NCBI GenBank assembly: GCA_029856125.1
Contig: JAHQWJ010000061.1
Span: 1-36,835, forward strand
Direction: 5' to 3'
DNA length: 36,835 nucleotides
From: Promethearchaeia archaeon
GTDB taxonomy: Archaea > Asgardarchaeota > Lokiarchaeia > Sigyniarchaeales > SOKP01
This document shows, piece after piece, positions 16,295-24,850 of this stretch (position 1 is the first letter of the stretch; every line of letters starts with the position of its first letter). The position numbers and the translations under genes are program-made. Below the pieces are notes generated by a model. It did not search any database. It saw nothing but the letters and a program-made list of their open reading frames with translations, and was not told the DNA's origin.

Positions 16295-18244
16295 TTAAAC
16301 TCTTCTCTTAAAAAGCTTATCCAATTCTTTAAATGAGAAAAATTTGAGCGTAGGTCTTCCATGTGCACAATGGAACGAATCCTTACAATTTCCTAAATCT
16401 ACAATTAGCTTTCTAATACTTTTTAAACTCAAATCATCACCCCCCCGAATACTTTTGTGACAAGCCAAATAATTAATAATTTCGTCTAATTTTTCTGTAA
16501 AACTAGCTTCTTTGCCAATTTCAGTTAAATCGCTTATAATTTCAGTAATTATCTTGATGTTAAGTATTTTTCCCATAATTGTAGGAATGGCTCTCAAAAC
16601 AAATGTATTCCCTCCAAAATGTTCAAAATCAAATCCTATCCTAGAAATTTCTTTTAAATTAGCTTCTAAGAAGAATTTTTCACTTGGGCTCACTTCAACT
16701 TTAAGAGGATTAATCAAATTTTGCTTTTCTTTTTTTAAGTTCTGAAAATAATTAAAAAAATATTCTTTGTTTACGCGCTCAGATGCTGCGTGTTGATCTA
16801 GTATGTAAAAACCTTCTTCTCCATTTTCATTTATTCCCTCTAACAATATATAAGTTTTATTACTCAATTGACCAGTTTGGGAAATCAAGCGTAGTTTAGG
16901 AAAGTTTTTTATTAAGACATAATCTCCTCTCAAAAACGACTCCGCTGAAGACTTATCTATTCTTTCGCTAATATTATCCTTATCGCTCAAATTTAGTTGA
17001 ATAGTTTTCTCTAGAGGTACTTCTTCTAATGACAACGACTTCAATTGTTCAATCTCTCCTTTACTTACTTCTTTATAATTAATAACTTTAGGATGCTTGC
17101 CTTTCGCAACTATATTACTCCCGGAATCTTTGTAGAACGATGTATCGTTGAGTTCTTTTTCATTTTGAGAAAATTCACCTAAGTCTGAATATGTGTGAGT
17201 AATTTCTTTTTCTATAAATTTCTCTTCAACAAACATGCGAACAATGTTGTAAACTTTGTTGTAGACGTACTCCTCGTTTTCAAACCTTATATGCAATTTT
17301 TTAGGATGCACGTTAAAATCTATTACGGAAGGATCTATTTCTAAATGCAAAATAAAGAAGGGAAATTTTCCGATCATTAATGTGCCTTTATATGCTTCTT
17401 GCACAGCTCTAAATAAAAGGTCGCTGATTACATACCTTTTATTTAAAAATAAACTCGAGTGCGTTCTATTGTTTTTAGAGACGTCGCTATGCCCAAGTAA
17501 CCCGTGCAGTTTTATTTTGTTTTCTTTATAATTGACTAGCTCCATTAAATTTGCGACCTTTTTTCCATAAATATGGAAAACAGTGGTTCTTAAATCGTTC
17601 GAACCAGGGCAATTTAATATATTTTGTTCATTGTGATTATAAATAAAATGAATTTGAGGATAAGCTAAGGAATAACGCTGTATAATATCAGTTATATGAC
17701 CAAGCTCTGTAGGATCTTTCTTAAGAAACTTCTTTCTTGCTGGAATATTATAGAATATGTTTTTTACTTTAATATTGGTTCCGATAGGGCAGAAATTTTC
17801 TATTTTTTCTATACACTTCCCAGCCTTTAGAATTATGTTGACTCCTCTTTCATTTTCCTTAACCCTGGAAGTAATTTCAACTTGACTCACTGCTGCAATG
17901 CTAGCTAATGCTTCTCCTCTAAAGCCTAGGGTGTCCAGTTTCTCTAAATCCTCGATCTTTACTATTTTGCTGCTGGTATGTCGCTCAAACGCTATTAGAA
18001 TTTCATCTGGGGGCATTCCGTATCCGTCGTCGATAATCTGAATTAAATTTTTCCCAGCTTTCTTAACAACAATCCGTATTTCTTTAGCTCCAGCGTCAAT
18101 ACTATTTTCAATCAATTCTTTCACTATATTTGCTGGTCTATCCACTACTTCTCCAGCTGCTATCTTTTCAGAATCGATAATTTTCTTTATTTCGCGTCTA
18201 CTCAAATTTTTCCTCTTCAATTTTTTTAGAGTATATATAATCAT
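16295..18244 (-). CDS. mutL: DNA mismatch repair protein MutL
   Basis: GHKL ATPase and endonuclease that acts with MutS in mismatch repair. The N-terminal ATPase has IAAGEVVDRPANIVKELIEN, IDDGYGM, TSKI and GFRGEALASIAAVS. The C-terminal dimerisation domain keeps the endonuclease motifs DQHAASERVNKE, ACHKSIRGGDDL and CAHGRPT, so it should nick DNA like MutL of bacteria lacking MutH. The charged linker between domains is about residues 345-450. The longest reading starts with ATG 18244. A TTG at 18205 has AGAGGA about 5 nt upstream and gives the standard 14 residues before IAAGEVV, while the ATG falls in an ATATATA promoter-like run; the TTG may be correct. MutS is encoded 1 kb away on the same strand. 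Confidence 0.94.
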   Translation of the reverse strand: MIIYTLKKLKRKNLSRREIKKIIDSEKIAAGEVVDRPANIVKELIENSIDAGAKEIRIVVKKAGKNLIQIIDDGYGMPPDEILIAFERHTSSKIVKIEDLEKLDTLGFRGEALASIAAVSQVEITSRVKENERGVNIILKAGKCIEKIENFCPIGTNIKVKNIFYNIPARKKFLKKDPTELGHITDIIQRYSLAYPQIHFIYNHNEQNILNCPGSNDLRTTVFHIYGKKVANLMELVNYKENKIKLHGLLGHSDVSKNNRTHSSLFLNKRYVISDLLFRAVQEAYKGTLMIGKFPFFILHLEIDPSVIDFNVHPKKLHIRFENEEYVYNKVYNIVRMFVEEKFIEKEITHTYSDLGEFSQNEKELNDTSFYKDSGSNIVAKGKHPKVINYKEVSKGEIEQLKSLSLEEVPLEKTIQLNLSDKDNISERIDKSSAESFLRGDYVLIKNFPKLRLISQTGQLSNKTYILLEGINENGEEGFYILDQHAASERVNKEYFFNYFQNLKKEKQNLINPLKVEVSPSEKFFLEANLKEISRIGFDFEHFGGNTFVLRAIPTIMGKILNIKIITEIISDLTEIGKEASFTEKLDEIINYLACHKSIRGGDDLSLKSIRKLIVDLGNCKDSFHCAHGRPTLKFFSFKELDKLFKRRV

Positions 18245-18388
18245 GTAATTATAGAATTTAAAATAAAACTCTATTAAGATTTAAATAATTGCGATAAATT
18301 GACATATAAGAGACAGCAACAAAATTTTTTTAAATTTCTATTAATACTTACAATTAAGATTATACGATATAAAATTTTAAATGGAATC

Positions 18389-19312
18389 ATGAGTGACGAA
18401 ACACATTATACCATTCATAGGAATATGGTCATTCTTCTGATTTCAATCACCATTTTTCTTTTCATTACAAGAATCCTTGTTAATATATTTGACTTTCCGC
18501 TGCTACTTGATGGCTCAAGAGATGTTGATTTTAAAATTCTTCTTCAAGGCTTAAAAAACGGCTTGGTAAATTTCTACGATCCAGTCCCCGTCCCCGAAGG
18601 AGTACCGGATTGGCCTCCTTATTACCTTTACTTCTGGTACTTCATATTTTATCCGATGGGCTTGATTCCGTTTGAAGTAGGTGTATATATATGGGACCTT
18701 TTAAGATTAATTACCAGTAGTTATATAGTTCTCAAGGGTTTTAAATTAATCAAAAACAGAACAAACCTCTTATGGTTTTACTTTGCTATAGCAGTTGGTT
18801 TTTTCATTGACGGATGGTATAATAATTGTAATTTTCTTATCGTTTTCTTCCTCCTTTTTTCTTACACTTCTTTAGAAAAAGATAAGATGTGGTTGTCTGG
18901 AATATTTTTTGCTATTTCCACTATAAAAATTAATTCAATTCTATTTATTCCCGTTTTGTTAATAGCAAAAAAAATTAAAGTCAAAGATCTAATTTACTAT
19001 GTTATACCTTTCATACTCTTGTGTTTGCCATATATAATATTTCCAGATTATTTATTCCAGATGTTAAATAATTGGACAAATACAACTCCTGGAATTCAAG
19101 GGCTTACATTTCTTGATCCTATAATATGGAAAGCGGTTCAACCCTCACATTTAATGTTTTTAGGATTTATGGCTATCATAATATTTGAAAGTCTTGAAAA
19201 GTATAAAAGAAGTGATCAGATAAGAAACGCACTTATTTTGATTCTGATAGCGTTCTATATCTATTTAAGCATAGTAGTGATGATTCTACCAAGTATTTTT
19301 AGTCCAATCTGA
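18389..19312 (+). CDS. Polytopic membrane protein, GT87/DUF2029-like glycosyltransferase
   Basis: A ~307-residue protein dominated by hydrophobic segments, about eight by eye. The order of features resembles GT87 lipid-linked-sugar mannosyltransferases: an acidic loop after the first membrane helix (FPLLLDGSRDVDF), then PPYYLYFWYFIFYPMGLIP, then an asparagine-containing segment GFFIDGWYNNCNFLIVFF and SGIFFAISTIKINSILFIP. I prefer ATG 18389 over a TTG at 18299, which would add 30 residues of basic sequence. It lies between mutL and mutS on the opposite strand and its 3' end overlaps the mutS 3' end by 14 bp. Enzyme activity is inferred from resemblance only. Confidence 0.7.
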   Translation: MSDETHYTIHRNMVILLISITIFLFITRILVNIFDFPLLLDGSRDVDFKILLQGLKNGLVNFYDPVPVPEGVPDWPPYYLYFWYFIFYPMGLIPFEVGVYIWDLLRLITSSYIVLKGFKLIKNRTNLLWFYFAIAVGFFIDGWYNNCNFLIVFFLLFSYTSLEKDKMWLSGIFFAISTIKINSILFIPVLLIAKKIKVKDLIYYVIPFILLCLPYIIFPDYLFQMLNNWTNTTPGIQGLTFLDPIIWKAVQPSHLMFLGFMAIIIFESLEKYKRSDQIRNALILILIAFYIYLSIVVMILPSIFSPI

Positions 19313-22235
19313 GTTTAGATAATTTTTCTTTAAGATAAATTAGTTTTTTCATCGCTTCAACAGGGGTTAAAGTATCAAGATCGATTTCTTTAACGATTTT
19401 TATCAATTCTTTAATTTCATCGTCAGGTAGCGTTTCTCTCATGATTTTTGGTTTAAAAAAAGTAGTTTGTACATATTTTTTTTCCTTATTAACATCATTA
19501 CGCTGTATGTTGTCTAATTGAATAGCTGAATTCGCTCCATTACTTGGGATGTTCGATAATTCGCTCTCAGTTTTAACTAGTTTCTTGGTTATGAGAATCA
19601 GTTCGTCTTCATATTTAGATATTTTGTTTTGTTTTAATTCTAAATCTAAATTCAGTCGATCCAGCATCTTTTGTTTTTCTAAAATAAATTTATCATAATG
19701 TTTACCCTGTAAAACGTCATTTCCGTTATCCTTAACAGTTGCTTTAAACGGATCTTTTTCTTCGATTTGATCTAGAATCTCGAACGCTCTTATGATGACG
19801 TCGTCCGGAATTCCCGCAAGTCTTGCTACGTGAATTCCATAAGATTTATCAGTGCTTCCTAATTTTAGTTTGCGAATGAAATTTATACTTCCATCCTCAT
19901 TTTCAATAATATCAAGGTGATAATTTTTAACTCGAGGTAAGTTAATTTCTGTTAACTGGTGATAATGCGTACTAAAAAGAGTTTTTGCCTTTATTTCGTG
20001 TAATTTTTCCAATGTGGCTAAAGCAATACTCTGACCATCGCTAGTGCTCGTGCCTCTACCTAGCTCATCAATGATTACTAAACTTTTTTGAGTAGCAAAA
20101 TTCAATATCTTCGCAGTTTCAGTCATTTCTATCATGAATGTGCTTAGTTTTCTTGCCAAATCGTCAGAAGCACCAATTCGTGTAAATATGTGATCTATTA
20201 TACCTAAATTTGCAGATTTTGCAGGTACGAAGCTCCCCATTTGAGCAATAATACAGATTAGCGCAACTTGTCTGAGGTAGGTGCTCTTCCCAGCCATATT
20301 TGGACCGGTAATGATCAACATCTGCTCTTTATTCGTATCCATATAACAATCGTTCGGTATAAACCTATCAGAGATATTTATTTGCTCTACTACAGGGTGT
20401 CTTCCTTCTTTAATTAGGATAATGTCTTCTGCATTCATCTTAGGTTTACAATAATTATACTTCTCAGCTACTTCGGCAAAACATGCAAAAACATCGATAA
20501 AAGCTATATTTCTAGCAGTTTCTAATATCTCTAATGTTTTTCCTGCAACCTTCTCTCTTATGCTACAAAAGATATCGTATTCTATTTCGCTTATTTGCTC
20601 TTCAGCTTGAACGATTTTTTCTTCAAGTTTTTTAAGTTGGCTAGTTGTATATCTCCTAGCGTTTTTAAGCGTTTGTCGTTCTATATACTCATCTGGTATT
20701 TTTGGTATTTCTTTTAGAGTTCTAAAAGTGATTTGTATGTAATAGCCTAGTATGTTGTTGTGCCCTACTTTAAAACCCGAATTTAGCCTCCATCTCTCCT
20801 TCTGGGTTTTTTCGTATTCAAGAATATACTTCTTACCATTTTGAAGAATATCTCTTAGTTCATCTACCTTCTCATTAAAACCCGTTTTGATAAGATTACC
20901 CTCCTTTACTGTAGTTGGAGGATTGTCTTTTATAGAAACATCTATTACAGTTCTCGTTTCCTGAAAATCTTTGATTTTATCGTTGAATTTTGAAATTTCT
21001 GGAATATTAGTTTTATCTAATAAGTTTTTAATTTTTGGTATTCTTTCCAATGCATACTTGATGTTTATCAAATCCCGGGCATTACTATTTCTTGCATAAT
21101 TAATTCGGTTGATGAATCTTTCAAGGTCCCCTAAAACTTTTAATTCTTCTCTTAATTCCGATCTTAAGAAAACATCATCCTTGAATTTCTGAACGATATT
21201 AATTCTTTGGTTTATCTCATTTAGATCTGTTAATGGTTGCAGGATAATTTTCTTCAATAATCGAGAACCCATAGGCGTATGTGTCTGATTAAAAATCGAA
21301 TACAACGTGGAATCTCGCCCCTTTTCCCATAGAGAGTTAACTAACTCTAAGTTCCTCTGCGTGATATAATCTATGTGTAATATTTTTTCTTCTCGAATGT
21401 AATTTATCTTGAAAAGGTTTGGAATTACATCTCTCTGAGTTTCTTTTAAAAATGCTAATAATCCTCCTGAAGCTTGAACTGCTAATTCACGATTTTCTAA
21501 ATCAAAACTATTTAAATTGGATATATTGAAATGTCTCTTGAGAAGATCGTACGATTCATCAAATTCAAAAACTGCATCCTCGTAAGTTTTAATTAAAGCA
21601 TTATTCAAATCTGATAATAGCATAAAAAGGCGTTCGTCCTTTTTTATTGCAGTAGGTACGATTAATTCTACTGGATCGTACTGAGAATAGGTGCTAAGTA
21701 TTTTTTCAATAGGATCTTGTTCCTTTTTTAAAAATTCAGTTGTTGAAAATTCACCTGTAGAAAGATCTACGAAGGCAATGCCAAAACCATTTCTTTCCTT
21801 CACAATTGAACAAATGTAGTTGTTCTCGTTCGATTTTAACATATCGGATTCAATAATGGTTCCAGGAGAGAGTATTCGTACTACCCCCCGCTTTACGATC
21901 CTACCTTTCACTGTGGCAGGATCCTCTAATTGATCGACGACAACGACAGTTTGGCCTAAATTCACTAAATTTTTTAAATAATTACCTGCGTGGTGAGGAA
22001 TTCCAGCAAGAGGATACGCATCTTTTCCTATTTTTCGTTTAGTTAAGGTGATGCCTAAAAGTTTAGAAACCCTAACAGCATCATCGTAAAAAAACTCGTA
22101 GAAATCTCCCATTCGATAGGCAATAATATGGTCGGGGTACTTATCTTTATGATTCTGCTTAACACTGTACCAATGTTTCATCATAGGAGTTAAATTTTTA
22201 AAGTTCCTATCCGCTATCGAATCTTCATTAGGCAT
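19299..22235 (-). CDS. mutS: DNA mismatch repair protein MutS
   Basis: Recognises mismatches and recruits MutL. The N-terminal mismatch-binding domain keeps the Phe-x-Glu wedge (GDFYEFF, Phe45 and Glu47), so this is a MutS1 repair type. The ATPase domain has Walker A TGPNMAGKSTYLRQ near residue 642, Walker B LVIIDELGRGTSTSDG near 720, and FSTHYHQLTEINLP. A C-terminal coiled region and a short helical tail (LPDDEIKELIKIVKEIDLD) follow. At 978 residues it is slightly longer than E. coli MutS (853), mainly through the C-terminal linker. It overlaps the converging membrane-protein gene by 14 bp. Bacterial-type MutS/MutL is patchy in archaea and usually attributed to transfer. Confidence 0.95.
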   Translation of the reverse strand: MPNEDSIADRNFKNLTPMMKHWYSVKQNHKDKYPDHIIAYRMGDFYEFFYDDAVRVSKLLGITLTKRKIGKDAYPLAGIPHHAGNYLKNLVNLGQTVVVVDQLEDPATVKGRIVKRGVVRILSPGTIIESDMLKSNENNYICSIVKERNGFGIAFVDLSTGEFSTTEFLKKEQDPIEKILSTYSQYDPVELIVPTAIKKDERLFMLLSDLNNALIKTYEDAVFEFDESYDLLKRHFNISNLNSFDLENRELAVQASGGLLAFLKETQRDVIPNLFKINYIREEKILHIDYITQRNLELVNSLWEKGRDSTLYSIFNQTHTPMGSRLLKKIILQPLTDLNEINQRINIVQKFKDDVFLRSELREELKVLGDLERFINRINYARNSNARDLINIKYALERIPKIKNLLDKTNIPEISKFNDKIKDFQETRTVIDVSIKDNPPTTVKEGNLIKTGFNEKVDELRDILQNGKKYILEYEKTQKERWRLNSGFKVGHNNILGYYIQITFRTLKEIPKIPDEYIERQTLKNARRYTTSQLKKLEEKIVQAEEQISEIEYDIFCSIREKVAGKTLEILETARNIAFIDVFACFAEVAEKYNYCKPKMNAEDIILIKEGRHPVVEQINISDRFIPNDCYMDTNKEQMLIITGPNMAGKSTYLRQVALICIIAQMGSFVPAKSANLGIIDHIFTRIGASDDLARKLSTFMIEMTETAKILNFATQKSLVIIDELGRGTSTSDGQSIALATLEKLHEIKAKTLFSTHYHQLTEINLPRVKNYHLDIIENEDGSINFIRKLKLGSTDKSYGIHVARLAGIPDDVIIRAFEILDQIEEKDPFKATVKDNGNDVLQGKHYDKFILEKQKMLDRLNLDLELKQNKISKYEDELILITKKLVKTESELSNIPSNGANSAIQLDNIQRNDVNKEKKYVQTTFFKPKIMRETLPDDEIKELIKIVKEIDLDTLTPVEAMKKLIYLKEKLSKLRLD

Positions 22236-22365
22236 TATAACAAAAGAATCAATTTTTAAAATTAAATATTACAAGAGTATAAGTTTTTAAAAGAAATATA
22301 TAATTTTTATTAGAATTTTAATAATACATAATTTAAAATTATAAAATGTCAAAGAATTGAGAAGA

Positions 22366-23157
22366 ATGTCTGAAGAAAATATCATTTTATATGAATTGAA
22401 AGGCAAAGTTGCAACTATTGTTTTAAATAGACCAGCTGCTGCTCATTCATTTAATTTGGATTTAATGAAAAAATTATATACTAAGCTCGTAGAAGCCGAA
22501 GAAGATGAAAGAGTTAAGTGCATCTTGTTAAAAAGTATCGGTAATCGAATGTTCAGTGCAGGAATTGATATTAAATCTAAATCTCTTGATGGTAACAAAG
22601 AATATTTCGAAGAAATGAAGGTTTATGGGAGATCCATCACACAAAAAATGTTAATTATGAAAAAACCTATAATTGTTCAAGTTCAAGGCACGGCTATAGG
22701 ATTTGGGATGGAACTAATAATGGCATCTGACTTGCGAATATTTGCCAATAGACCAAAAAAAGAAATGTTCTTTAGAATGCCGGAAATAGCAATCTCTATT
22801 TATCCTCAGACAGGAGCGACAATACTACCTTTGCTAGCGTTTGGTCTATCGTACGCTAAAAACATTTTATTTACAGCTGATGAGTTCGGATTGGGTGACC
22901 TTAAAAAATTTAATTTTCCGACAAGAATTTTCCCTTTAGACAAATTAGATATAGAAACTAAGAAATTTGTGAGAACTTTTAGTAAGAGAATGGATTCTTT
23001 TATGTTCTTGATTAAATCCTCGCTAAATATAATGAACACGAAATATATTGAGAGATGGTTCGATCTAGAGGACGAATGCGGAAAAATAGCATACGATAAA
23101 AAAACAGTGAAGGAACTTGATGAGTTTATAAAAACCTTATATAGCAAATATCCGTAG
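22366..23157 (+). CDS. Enoyl-CoA hydratase/isomerase (crotonase family)
   Basis: A 263-residue crotonase-fold enzyme acting on an acyl-CoA thioester. The oxyanion-hole and active-site regions are recognisable: AGIDIKSKS for the first, AIGFGMELIMASDLRIF with the first catalytic-type Glu, and FRMPEIAISIYPQTGATILP with the second. Both glutamates of classical hydratases are therefore present. N-terminal VATIVLNRPAAAHSFNLDLM is typical. I use ATG 22366 rather than TTG 22357. It stands alone, divergent from mutS and convergent with the alpha/beta hydrolase. The substrate is not predictable; hydratase is favoured over isomerase by the two Glu. Confidence 0.88.
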   Translation: MSEENIILYELKGKVATIVLNRPAAAHSFNLDLMKKLYTKLVEAEEDERVKCILLKSIGNRMFSAGIDIKSKSLDGNKEYFEEMKVYGRSITQKMLIMKKPIIVQVQGTAIGFGMELIMASDLRIFANRPKKEMFFRMPEIAISIYPQTGATILPLLAFGLSYAKNILFTADEFGLGDLKKFNFPTRIFPLDKLDIETKKFVRTFSKRMDSFMFLIKSSLNIMNTKYIERWFDLEDECGKIAYDKKTVKELDEFIKTLYSKYP

Positions 23158-23182
23158 ATATCAAATAAATTTCAAAATTTAC

Positions 23183-24040
23183 TTATTTTTGTGTTTTAAT
23201 GTGTTTTTCAAGCCATATGAACATATCTTGAAAGACTTGTGCTCTCCCTTTTTCTTGCCATAATTCATGAAGAAGCCCATCGTATTCCCGATATGTTTTA
23301 TCAGTACTCTTAATTCCTTCGAAAAATTTCTTATTTGTTTCCTTATCAACCAGTTTATCATTTCCTGCTTGTAAAATAAGGGTAGGACATAATAAATCCC
23401 GTGCGTTTTCGAGAGTCCACTTCATTGATCTTTCAATCTCAGCAGCAGATCTCCAAGATATCTTATTAATTCTCTTCTTATCTGATATGTGTTTTCGTAA
23501 AATTTTAATATCGCTCGTTAAGAGATTCTGTTCAATGTCTCTTTCCATCGTTTTATTCGGAGATATCAAAGAGATTGGTCCCGTTATTTTTCTACCCAGT
23601 TTTCTACTAAGCGAGAAATCTTTGATGTATTTTAATAGGGGTGAAGATGCTATTACACCAGGTATCGATGGGTGATTTATAGCAAAAATTAAAGACAATA
23701 AAGCCCCAAATGCGTGTCCCATTAAGAAAATTTTCTTGTCATTAGCGTGCTTTTTTATTAAATCCATAAATAGTACGATATCTTTTTGAATATGGTCCAT
23801 ACTATCAATGTGTCCAGGGAAGGCTCCTGAATTTCTCCAATGCCCTCTGATATCGAAAGCGTAGATGGCATAACCCTTTTCTGTGAAATATTCTGCTGGA
23901 ACATTTATTCTATCTGAATGTGTACCCCATCCATGCAATGCAATTATGTAAGCTTTAATCATTTCAGAATCGGGCAGCCATTTCTGATAAAATAACTTCT
24001 TAGTTTCTCTACCTTCAAAAAACCCGTTTTGGTTAATCAT
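23183..24040 (-). CDS. Alpha/beta hydrolase, monoacylglycerol-lipase-like, nucleophile Ser replaced by Ala
   Basis: A 285-residue alpha/beta-hydrolase of the serine aminopeptidase S33 / monoacylglycerol lipase type. HGWGTHSDR forms the oxyanion-hole region and AFDIRGHWRNSG follows. The nucleophile elbow, normally GHSxG, reads GHAFG, from codons GGA CAC GCA TTT GGG. The Asp (AGNDKLVD) and His (LLHELWQE) of the triad are retained. Without serine the protein should be inactive as a hydrolase, unless this is a sequencing error (TCA to GCA is one base). It may be a pseudoenzyme or binding protein. The reading frame is otherwise intact and of family length. Confidence 0.85.
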   Translation of the reverse strand: MINQNGFFEGRETKKLFYQKWLPDSEMIKAYIIALHGWGTHSDRINVPAEYFTEKGYAIYAFDIRGHWRNSGAFPGHIDSMDHIQKDIVLFMDLIKKHANDKKIFLMGHAFGALLSLIFAINHPSIPGVIASSPLLKYIKDFSLSRKLGRKITGPISLISPNKTMERDIEQNLLTSDIKILRKHISDKKRINKISWRSAAEIERSMKWTLENARDLLCPTLILQAGNDKLVDKETNKKFFEGIKSTDKTYREYDGLLHELWQEKGRAQVFQDMFIWLEKHIKTQK

Positions 24041-24110
24041 TACTTTGATTTAGCAGAAAATTTTTGATTGATTATTCTTTGTTATGATTCATTATCTTTA
24101 TACTTTTTAA

Positions 24111-24138
24111 CACGATTGAATTCATTCAATGAATCGTG
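24111..24138. promoter_or_regulatory. Nested inverted repeats between alpha/beta hydrolase and porC
   Basis: CACGATT (24111-24117) and AATCGTG (24132-24138) form outer arms. Inside, ATTCATT-C-AATGAAT (24120-24134) is a second symmetric element. It lies 71 bp upstream of the hydrolase start and 106 bp upstream of porC. It may be an operator or a hairpin. Confidence 0.35.
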
Positions 24139-24243
24139 AAGCCCTAAAGCTATAAATTACAAAAGTTTTTTATTTTTAAATAAACTCTTTAAGTAATAAG
24201 AATCTCACGAAGCAATAATGTAGAATTATTTTAGGTTTTTAAG

Positions 24244-24831
24244 ATGAGCAAATTAGAATTGATTAAAATTGTACTCCTTGGTAGAGGGGGTATGGGTATA
24301 GTAACAGCATGTGAAATCATCGCGGAAGCCGCTTATTTAAGTGGAAATTTCATTGATGTCCATGCATATCCCTCTTTTGGAGCTGAAAGGAGGGGAGCTC
24401 CAGTCCAAGCTTATGTTAAGTTATCTAGACGTGAAAAAGTGTATGATAGAGCACAAATTGAAAATCCAGATATACTAATTGTTTTTGATGATAGTGTTTT
24501 AACCCAAGTAGATGTTGATTCCCTCGAAGATCGTGGCATTTTTATCGTTAATTCTGATAAAAATCCCGAATATTTTGTTGAAAAATTTAACCTCAGTAGC
24601 AATACAAGGGTTATTGTTGCTGATATTAGTAAATTATCCCTTGAAAAGAACCTCACCATCGATGGAAGCCCAGTTATCAATACACCTATTTTAGGCTTAC
24701 TATCAAAAGCATTACCAGAACTACAACTAGAGAACCTTAAAGGTGTTGTATTAGACAGAATGGGAGAACAATTAGGAAACATAAACTTTTATCTAATTGA
24801 GCAAGGTTATAACATGGCAAAACTTTTGTAA
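24244..24831 (+). CDS. porC: 2-oxoacid:ferredoxin oxidoreductase gamma subunit
   Basis: Gamma subunit of pyruvate-type ferredoxin oxidoreductase, which oxidises a 2-oxoacid with CoA to acyl-CoA, CO2 and reduced ferredoxin. The family signature is strong: VLLGRGGMGIVTACEIIAEA, then HAYPSFGAERRGAPVQAYVK and DSVL. The length of 195 is normal. It is detached from the delta-alpha-beta genes by a 2.25 kb histidine kinase on the other strand. In Pyrococcus one gamma subunit is shared by pyruvate and 2-oxoisovalerate enzymes, so a shared role is possible here. The A/T-rich run TTTTTAAATAA about 65 bp upstream could be its TATA region. Confidence 0.92.
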   Translation: MSKLELIKIVLLGRGGMGIVTACEIIAEAAYLSGNFIDVHAYPSFGAERRGAPVQAYVKLSRREKVYDRAQIENPDILIVFDDSVLTQVDVDSLEDRGIFIVNSDKNPEYFVEKFNLSSNTRVIVADISKLSLEKNLTIDGSPVINTPILGLLSKALPELQLENLKGVVLDRMGEQLGNINFYLIEQGYNMAKLL

Positions 24832-24850
24832 ATGTTCTTTTGTAGATAAA

